A stretch of 64,000 nt of DNA from contig JAFGBM010000006.1 in the NCBI GenBank assembly GCA_016933155.1, positions 1 to 64,000 of the forward strand. Direction: 5' to 3'. Shown here one piece after another: positions 56,157 through 61,906 of this stretch; position 1 is the first letter of the stretch; each line of letters begins with the position of its first letter. Under the pieces are notes generated by a model. It worked only from the letters and a program-made list of their open reading frames with translations, made no database searches and was not told the origin of the DNA. The stretch is from Demequinaceae bacterium. Lineage in GTDB: Bacteria > Actinomycetota > Actinomycetes > Actinomycetales > Demequinaceae. Both the position numbers and the translations under genes were made by a program.

Positions 56157-56732
56157 CTACGCGAGCCCCGCCACGAACTCACGAACGCGCTGTGTCATCA
56201 GTGCTGCGGAATCCGCGTCGTAGTCCTCATACCCGTCGAACCCGAACAGGTGCGCGCTGCCCGGATACGTGAATCGCTCACACGCCCCCGCCGGAGCGAG
56301 GTTGGCGAGCGCGTCGACCGCGGTTGCATCCACCCACGAGTCAGCCTCGGCCCAGTGGATCTGCGCCCTGAGGGCGCCCGGCCAGGCCTCGATGCCGAGC
56401 ATCGCCGGCGGCAGGCACGCGTGCATCAGCACCGCCCCGAGCGCCCCCGGACGCATGAAGGCGAGCGCCTGCGCCGACGCCGCCCCCAGCGAGAACCCCA
56501 GGTAGACCACGTCGAGCGGCAGGTTCTCGACGGCAGCCGCTCCGCGGCGGGACAGCTCGGGGATGCCGACGGCGTCGCGCTTGGCAATGCCGTCCGCGAG
56601 GATGGAGAACACCTCGCCGTCGTAGAGATCGGGCGTGGTGACGTCGTGGCCGTCGGCGCGGAGCACGTCGGCGAAGTCGAGGACCTGCTGCGTGAGGCCG
56701 AGTCCCGAGTGGAAGAGAACACAGTGAGTCAT
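56157..56732 (-). CDS. Dienelactone-hydrolase-family alpha/beta hydrolase
   Basis: 191 aa. The nucleophile elbow is GFSLG (79-83), with serine where classical dienelactone hydrolase has cysteine. Further landmarks are the N-terminal VLFHSGLGLTQQVLDFADVL and the C-terminal FTYPGSAHLFGFDGYEDY carrying the catalytic histidine. The substrate is unknown. It is divergent from a WYL regulator with an 82-base gap and is probably its target. GGAAAGG precedes the ATG. Confidence 0.88.
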   Translation of the reverse strand: MTHCVLFHSGLGLTQQVLDFADVLRADGHDVTTPDLYDGEVFSILADGIAKRDAVGIPELSRRGAAAVENLPLDVVYLGFSLGAASAQALAFMRPGALGAVLMHACLPPAMLGIEAWPGALRAQIHWAEADSWVDATAVDALANLAPAGACERFTYPGSAHLFGFDGYEDYDADSAALMTQRVREFVAGLA

Positions 56733-56778
56733 GATGGACCTTTCCGGTGAGTTGGTAGCCTCACGCTAGGGCACCCAG

Positions 56779-56814
56779 TTGACACCGTATTGACACCGTT
56801 TATAGACTCCTCCA
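56779..56814 (+). promoter_or_regulatory. Consensus promoter and direct-repeat operator of the WYL gene
   Basis: TTGACA (56779-56784) and TAGACT (56803-56808) have an 18-base spacer, and ATG 56815 follows after six bases, so the mRNA should be leaderless. TTGACACCGT is repeated exactly at 56779-56788 and 56790-56799, an 11-base period (one helical turn) overlapping the -35 and spacer: a likely operator for the WYL protein, controlling both divergent genes. Confidence 0.7.
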
Positions 56815-57522
56815 ATGAACCGAAGCGAGCGCCTGTTCGCGATCGCCGAGGACCTGCGCCACGCCCACGGACGCCAGCGCACCACGTCGCAGCTGGCCGA
56901 GGCGTTCGAAGTGTCGCAGCGCACGATCAAGCGCGACATGGCCGCGCTGTACGCGTCGGGAGTGCCGCTCGTGGCGGTCGAGGGCCGCGGCGGCGGATAC
57001 CAGATGCTTAGGGAGACGCACCTCTCCCCCGTGCCGCTGACGGCGGGCGAAGCCGCGGCCGTGGTGATCGCGCTCGCGTCCCAGCCGCAGATGCCGTACA
57101 ACACCGAGGGGCGGTCGGCTCTTGCCAAGATGTATGCCGCCATGTCGCCCGACCAGCGCGCCATGGCCGACGACGCCGCGAGCCGCGTATGGATGCGCAC
57201 CGACGCGTCGTCCAAACGCCCTCCCAACGCCGCCGTGCTCGACGACGCGCTGCGACGCAAGGTCGCGGTCACAATCGCCTACGCCGACGCGGACGGCAAC
57301 GAGTCCCGCAGGCTCATCGAACCCATGGCGTTCGCGCGCACGGGAGGCCACTGGTATTGCCTCGCGTGGTGTCACCTGCGTGGCGACGGCCGATGGTTCC
57401 GCCTGGACCGCGTGCGCCGGGCTTGGCCCACCACCACCCCTTGCGCGCCGCGGGATCTCACCGAGGTTTTCGGCGAGCCGCCACCCGACGCGATGCCGGC
57501 CACGCGCGTGCTGAGCACCTGA
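56815..57522 (+). CDS. WYL-domain transcriptional regulator (YafY-type)
   Basis: 235 aa. An N-terminal HTH (TTSQLAEAFEVSQRTIKRDM, about 24-43) is followed by GRGGGYQM and a WYL domain (about 135-215) in which the namesake residues read HWYCLAWCHLRGDGRWFRLDR. WYL domains sense small molecules or nucleotides; here the divergent hydrolase suggests regulation of a detoxifying or catabolic step. WYL regulators also occur with defence genes, but the distance and separate repeats make that link uncertain. Confidence 0.9.
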   Translation: MNRSERLFAIAEDLRHAHGRQRTTSQLAEAFEVSQRTIKRDMAALYASGVPLVAVEGRGGGYQMLRETHLSPVPLTAGEAAAVVIALASQPQMPYNTEGRSALAKMYAAMSPDQRAMADDAASRVWMRTDASSKRPPNAAVLDDALRRKVAVTIAYADADGNESRRLIEPMAFARTGGHWYCLAWCHLRGDGRWFRLDRVRRAWPTTTPCAPRDLTEVFGEPPPDAMPATRVLST

Positions 57523-57580
57523 GTCGGTCTCGGGGCGGGCCCCACTTGAGCGGCGCAAACCTTAGCGTCCTAAGCGTCGC

Positions 57581-57649
57581 GGGGCTTCAAGCCCGGGATC
57601 GCCTGGGGTATGGGACTCCTCTTGGGGTGATCGCGGGTTGCCTGGATTC
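57581..57649. repeat. Degenerate direct repeat, copy B
   Basis: Matches copy A (56007-56064), with a ten-base insertion (57621-57630). Together the copies bracket the hydrolase and WYL genes. A small inverted repeat (CTTAG-N4-CTAAG, 57561-57574) lies next to it. The remaining 57650-57729 stretch holds no feature I can name. Confidence 0.6.
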
Positions 57650-57729
57650 GCCGTAGCGGATGGGGGAGACGGGGGAAGGTTCCTCTTTCCACAGGGCCCT
57701 ACGGGTGTCCGACATCACTGGTAGACAAG

Positions 57730-57759
57730 TTGACATGAGCGGAGGAGCCTCGGTACGGT
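57730..57759 (+). promoter_or_regulatory. Promoter upstream of the NYN gene
   Basis: TTGACA (57730-57735) and TACGGT (57754-57759) with an 18-base spacer; start expected near 57766. Confidence 0.65.
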
Positions 57760-57771
57760 CGTCTCATAACT

Positions 57772-57805
57772 CCCTGCCGTCCTCCGGGACTGGCAGGGCT
57801 TTTTT
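57772..57805 (+). terminator. Intrinsic terminator/attenuator in front of the NYN gene
   Basis: CCCTGCC and GTCC (57772-57782) pair with GGAC and GGCAGGG (57787-57798, one bulged T) around a TCCG loop, followed by six Ts. It is the only classical T-run terminator in the window. It lies between the promoter and the start codon, 12 bases before the gene, so a transcript from the promoter would be about 40 nt unless the terminator is read through. Confidence 0.75.
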
Positions 57806-57817
57806 CCCGGACATGTG

Positions 57818-58414
57818 ATGGCCGGCAAGACGCGCAAGGTTGCGCTTGTCGTCGACTACCAGAACATCCACCTGGTGGGTCACGGGCTGTTCTACGGTGA
57901 CGGTCGGCCCAAACACGAGACGCTCATTGAACCGGGGCGCTTCGCGGATCGAGTCCTGGAACGGCGGGCTGCCGACTGGCGCGAAGATCCGCCGCCCGAT
58001 GACGTGCTGCACAGCGTGTACGTCTACCGCGGCCAGCCAAGCAACCGGGTCGATCCCGTCGCCTACGCGCGCAACCAGGCACAGGCGGCACAGTGGACGC
58101 GTGACAACCGCGTAATCGTCCAGCATCGTCCCCTGACCTATCGGGACGATGTGGTGCACGAGAAGGGCATCGACGTGCTCGTGGCCCTCAAGTTCGTGGA
58201 GCTCGCGATGAGCTCGGTCTACGACGTGGTGATCCTATGCAGCCACGACAGCGACCTGGACCCCGCCGTCGAGCACGCCATCCGTCGAGGAAGCTGCAAG
58301 ATCGAGACTGCAGGCTGGATGGGGGCATATGTGCCCAAAGGCGGAAAGAGCCTGTGGCACACGGGCTTGGACGCTGATGACTTCGACGCCTGTCGGGATC
58401 CGCGCCAGTACTAG
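57818..58414 (+). CDS. NYN-domain (PIN-like) putative RNase
   Basis: 198 aa from ATG 57818; a GTG at 57815 is directly before it and no ribosome-binding site is seen. The acidic residues of the NYN/LabA-like fold are visible: Asp13 in LVVDYQNIH, Asp119 in EKGIDVLVAL, and Asp144/146/148 in CSHDSDLDPAV. Such proteins are metal-dependent nucleases or RNA-binding factors. A terminator sits in the leader, suggesting conditional expression. The gene stands alone. Confidence 0.87.
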   Translation: MAGKTRKVALVVDYQNIHLVGHGLFYGDGRPKHETLIEPGRFADRVLERRAADWREDPPPDDVLHSVYVYRGQPSNRVDPVAYARNQAQAAQWTRDNRVIVQHRPLTYRDDVVHEKGIDVLVALKFVELAMSSVYDVVILCSHDSDLDPAVEHAIRRGSCKIETAGWMGAYVPKGGKSLWHTGLDADDFDACRDPRQY

Positions 58415-58441
58415 TCTTCTGGTACCGGGGTTGGTTCGAAT

Positions 58442-59113
58442 GTGGCAAGGTGGGGAACCGTGGATATCGGCGTGCTGACCGTCGTCGCAGCCAGTCTTGT
58501 TGCGATGTCTGTGGTCGCCTGGTACCGGGTGATCGCCCGTCACGACGAGACCGAGGGGCGCGGCTTTCGCGTCGGGGTCGCGGGTATGCTTTCCGTCCTG
58601 GCGTTCATCGCCGGGTATTTCGAGGTCTCTCACCATCTCCGCCAGCAGCTCGCCACCGAGGCGCTCGGAGTCCTGTCCGACGTCGACGGGATCAGCGCCG
58701 ACTGCGAGCGACTCACCGAGGGCCTTCTCAACCTCAGCCAGTACCAGGGCTACGTCTACTTCGATGGAACCAACGTCGCCCACCTCAGACGGCAGGTCTG
58801 CCACAACCTGTGGGACTACGCCCACGGTGGCCAGGCGAACCCCACCGAGGATCAGATCCTCGCGGTGCACGTCGTGGGGCACGAGGCCATGCACATCAAC
58901 GGCATCCGCACGGAGTCGGTCGCCGAGTGCACGGCCGTGCAACTCAACCACCTCATCGCCGAGGAGCTCGGGGCGACACCGGAGGAGGCCCGGGAATTGC
59001 AGCGGCGATACTTCGAGGATCTCTACCCGCGCCAGCGCAGCAACTACATCTCGAGCGAGTGCCGCGAGGGGGGCGACCTCGACATCTTTCCCGACCGGAC
59101 CGAGTTCCCCTAG
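58442..59113 (+). CDS. Membrane-anchored protein with HExxH metalloprotease-like motif
   Basis: 223 aa from GTG 58442; GTG 58460 (MDIGVLTVV) with AAGGTGGGG upstream is an alternative. Two membrane segments (about 8-30 and 43-60) precede a soluble domain. HEAMHINGIRTE (147-158) contains HExxH, followed by ESVAECTAVQ, so His147, Glu148, His151 and an acidic residue could form a zinc site. The pattern resembles the metzincin core HExxHxxGxxH with Thr in the third-histidine position. No known family is assigned; catalytic activity is unproven. Confidence 0.78.
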   Translation: MARWGTVDIGVLTVVAASLVAMSVVAWYRVIARHDETEGRGFRVGVAGMLSVLAFIAGYFEVSHHLRQQLATEALGVLSDVDGISADCERLTEGLLNLSQYQGYVYFDGTNVAHLRRQVCHNLWDYAHGGQANPTEDQILAVHVVGHEAMHINGIRTESVAECTAVQLNHLIAEELGATPEEARELQRRYFEDLYPRQRSNYISSECREGGDLDIFPDRTEFP

Positions 59114-59115
59114 CG

Positions 59116-59142
59116 CTGGGGCCGGATACGACAAGGCCCCGG
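59116..59142 (+). terminator. Terminator after the HExxH gene
   Basis: CTGGGGCC (59116-59123) pairs with GGCCCCGG (59135-59142) around an 11-base loop, three bases after the stop. No T-run. The remaining gap to 59310 is GT-rich, with two DnaA-box-like sequences (59222-59230 and 59250-59258, each 8 of 9 to consensus). Confidence 0.55.
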
Positions 59143-59310
59143 GGCCCGTGGCCGCGGTGGGGCTGACGGATTGGGTGTGAGGCGGGGGTTCAGGGGGGTG
59201 GGGGGTTGTGGTGTCGGGCTGATGTCCACAGGTTGGGGTGGTCGCACGCCTATCCACAAATACGGACATTCTGGATATTCATGTCAGGGGGTTGTGGTTG
59301 GGTGGGTGGT

Positions 59311-60639
59311 ATGAACCTCAGTACTCGATCGTTGCGCTTGGCCGCTGTGGCCGTGTGTGCGCGGGAGGGTATCGACGTTGCGGGGCTTCCGGCCCCGGAG
59401 TTGCTTGACCTGTCGGCTGATGTGGCTCGGCTGAGGCGGGATGCCGATGTGCTGATGGCGCAGGTCGCCGCTGAGATCGATCGCCGTTCTGCAGGGGTTG
59501 GTGTGGGGGCGGGGTTGGCGTCTCGTCAGGGGTTCCGTACTGCTGGGGAGTTGGTGGCTCAGGCGACGGGGGGCACGATGGCGGAGGCGAAGAGGCTCAT
59601 GGCCACCGGGGGGCTTCTCGTTGAGGTTGACGACGACGCTGCAAGGGAGGCGGCCCTCCCCGAGCCTTCTCCATTGGCGCGGTTCCGTGTCGGTCTTGCG
59701 GCTGCGGTGCGGGAGGGGCAGATCGGAATTGACGCTGCGGCCCTGTTCACGTCGGCTTTGGCGGTTGTTCCCGATAGCGAGCGGACGGGTCGGTTGTTTT
59801 CGAAGGCGTTGGCCCAAGCCCCGGGGTTGCCGTTGGTGAAGGTTCGCCGGTTGGTGTGGCAGGCGCAGGCGTTTGCTGACCCCGTGGCGTGGGGGGATCG
59901 GGAGGAACGCCAGCATGAGGCTCGTTCTCTCATTGTTCGGGACGACACGGATGGCATGGTGACGGTGACGGCTCGGCTTGCCCCGTTGGCGGCCGCTCCG
60001 GTGAAGGCGGTTCTGGATGCTGGCCTCAGGTGGGCCTTGAAGGCCCGTCGGGATGATCCGAGTTTCGATACGAGAACACCGTGGCAGATCAAGGCCGATA
60101 TCCTCACCGACCTGTGTCGGCATGCCCTGGATTGCACGCAAGTGACCAGTGGGGTGAAGACCACGGTTGTGGTGCGGATGACCCTAGCGGATCTCGAATC
60201 CGGGTGTGGAGTGGGGGAGATCGACGGTATGGCCCAACCGGTGACGGTCGGGGCACTCCGTCAGGCTGCAGCCGATGCTGAAATCATTCCAGTTGTCCTC
60301 GGCGGCAAGTCCGAGGTCCTCGACTGGGGCAGAGCCCGCCGATTGTTCACCCCGGTCCAGCGATTAGCCCTGGTTGAACGCGACGGCGGATGCGCCTGGT
60401 GCAATGCCCCCCCATCCTGGTGCGAAGCGCACCATATCCGTTGGTGGGAACGAGACACCGGACCGACCGACCTCGACAACGGAGTGTTGATGTGTGCCCG
60501 ATGCCACCACCGGATCCACCGAGACGGATGGGACATCGACATCAAGGACCACGACATACGGTTCATCCCACCTGCATCCATCGACCCGAATCGCACCCCC
60601 CGCATCGGCGGCCGACAACACTACAACCTCGCAGCCTGA
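59311..60639 (+). CDS. HNH endonuclease of the DUF222/13E12 repeat family
   Basis: 442 aa from ATG 59311 (MNLSTRSLRLAAVAV); an upstream in-frame ATG at 59281 is possible. The DUF222 region fills about residues 20-330 (ARLRRDADVLMAQVAAEIDR; TVTARLAPLAAAPVKAVLDA). The C-terminal HNH nuclease is complete: CAWCNAPPSWCEAHHIRWW, then DLDNGVLMCARCHHRIHRDGW with zinc-cysteine pairs. The family is multicopy in many actinobacteria; its role (recombination, mobile element or defence) is unsettled. No mobile-element ends were found around it. Confidence 0.88.
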   Translation: MNLSTRSLRLAAVAVCAREGIDVAGLPAPELLDLSADVARLRRDADVLMAQVAAEIDRRSAGVGVGAGLASRQGFRTAGELVAQATGGTMAEAKRLMATGGLLVEVDDDAAREAALPEPSPLARFRVGLAAAVREGQIGIDAAALFTSALAVVPDSERTGRLFSKALAQAPGLPLVKVRRLVWQAQAFADPVAWGDREERQHEARSLIVRDDTDGMVTVTARLAPLAAAPVKAVLDAGLRWALKARRDDPSFDTRTPWQIKADILTDLCRHALDCTQVTSGVKTTVVVRMTLADLESGCGVGEIDGMAQPVTVGALRQAAADAEIIPVVLGGKSEVLDWGRARRLFTPVQRLALVERDGGCAWCNAPPSWCEAHHIRWWERDTGPTDLDNGVLMCARCHHRIHRDGWDIDIKDHDIRFIPPASIDPNRTPRIGGRQHYNLAA

Positions 60640-60654
60640 ACACCACCCAGCGGC

Positions 60655-61743
60655 TTAGGCAGCTTTGGGTCCGCTCACGTGGTTCCGCCCGGCACTCTTC
60701 GAGCGGTAGAGGGCTTCGTCGGCCCTCCGCAGAAGGTCCCCGGGCGTGACCTTGCTGTCTTCCGTGGAGGCGACCCCGACGCTGATCGTGAGTGGTTTAT
60801 TCGACCAGGACGCCCTCTGGATCGTCCGCCGAAACCTTTCCCCCATGACCATCGCCCCCCTCAGGCTGGTTCCAGGGAGGACGATGACGAACTCCTCCCC
60901 GCCGTAGCGGGCGAGAAAGTCCTGAGCACGGAGGTCGGACACCAGGAGGGACGCCACAGAGATGAGGGCATTGTCTCCCTCGATGTGACCGAACCGATCG
61001 TTGTATTCCTTGAAATGGTCCAGGTCGACCATGGCGATCGAGAACCCGCCCGGATTCCTCTGGGCCCGAGCGAACTCGGCTTCAAGACGCTCCTCGAGGG
61101 CTCGCCGATTCCCCACGCCGGTCAAGGGATCCGTCCGCGACTGAGCCTTGAGATCCAGTTCGCTCTCCTTGAGGACCCTTTGGGCCTCCTCCAGGGCCTC
61201 CATCCGGGCGTCCTGGTCGAGGATCATCCGCTCCAACTCGGTCACACCGCGCCGGAGCTCCATGTGGTCGACGATCTGACGCGAAAGGATCCTGAGCGCC
61301 TCAAGCTGGTCGGGGGTGACGTCTCTCGGCTGCCGGTCGAGGACGCAGACGGTTCCCACGGCATCCCCCGCCGGTGTCACTAGAGGGGCCCCGGCGTAGA
61401 AGCGGATGCTGGGATCCGATGTCACGAGGGGATTGTCCCGGAAGCGCGGGTCGAGCGTGGCATCACGGACGACCATGACCTCCTCGGGCTTGACGATGGC
61501 GTGGGCGCAGAAGGCGATATCGCGGGGGGTTTCATCCTGCTCGATCCCGATCTTGGCCTTGAACCATTGGCGATCCTCGTCCACGAGGCTCAACTGGGCG
61601 ACGGGGCAGCCGAAGATGGCCGAGGCGACGGCCAGGAAGTCGTCGTAGACCTGCTCGGGGAGGGTGTCCAGGATCCCGTAGTCGCGGAGCGCCTGAAGAC
61701 GACGCGTCTCATTCGCGGGGAGGGGAAAAGAGGAACTGCCCAT
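60655..61743 (-). CDS. GAF-GGDEF diguanylate cyclase (soluble)
   Basis: 362 aa from ATG 61743 (MGSSSFPLPANETRR); an upstream in-frame ATG at 61800 is possible. A GAF domain (about 10-165; LSLVDEDRQWFKAKIG, FCAHAIVKPEEV, YAGAPLVTPAGDAVGTVCVL) is joined by a coiled linker to a GGDEF domain with RYGGEEF and DLDHFKEYNDRFGH. RAQD five residues before GGEEF is an intact inhibitory site. No membrane segments. The GAF sequence resembles the N-terminal type that binds small ligands. It is divergent from pcrA. Confidence 0.88.
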   Translation of the reverse strand: MGSSSFPLPANETRRLQALRDYGILDTLPEQVYDDFLAVASAIFGCPVAQLSLVDEDRQWFKAKIGIEQDETPRDIAFCAHAIVKPEEVMVVRDATLDPRFRDNPLVTSDPSIRFYAGAPLVTPAGDAVGTVCVLDRQPRDVTPDQLEALRILSRQIVDHMELRRGVTELERMILDQDARMEALEEAQRVLKESELDLKAQSRTDPLTGVGNRRALEERLEAEFARAQRNPGGFSIAMVDLDHFKEYNDRFGHIEGDNALISVASLLVSDLRAQDFLARYGGEEFVIVLPGTSLRGAMVMGERFRRTIQRASWSNKPLTISVGVASTEDSKVTPGDLLRRADEALYRSKSAGRNHVSGPKAA

Positions 61744-61891
61744 GCCTCCACCCAACGGCGGGAGGGGCGCGGCCGTCAAGGAGCCGCGACGGGAAACCAT
61801 CCCGCACACCTCGTCAACCACGAGGGGTGCGGCATTATTCCGAAACCCATGGACGTCGGGGTGCTCCACGTCGTTTGGCGGGGGTTCAGCC

Positions 61892-61897
61892 TAGACT
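61892..61897 (+). promoter_or_regulatory. -10 element of the helicase gene
   Basis: TAGACT lies nine bases before ATG 61907, leaving a leader of only about two or three bases. No clear -35 or ribosome-binding site is seen. Confidence 0.45.
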
Positions 61898-61906
61898 CAC
61901 AGGGTC

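Noticed and set aside
55797-56750. Plus-strand open frame across 55797-56750
   Set aside because: It runs antisense through the methyltransferase remnant and the dienelactone-hydrolase gene, and its translation shows no protein-like pattern.
57754-57805. tRNA-like GTCTCATAAC anticodon-loop resemblance (Met-type CAT) upstream of the NYN gene
   Set aside because: The flanking bases do not pair as an anticodon stem, no T-arm TTCGA or acceptor stem is present, and the 3' side is a terminator hairpin.
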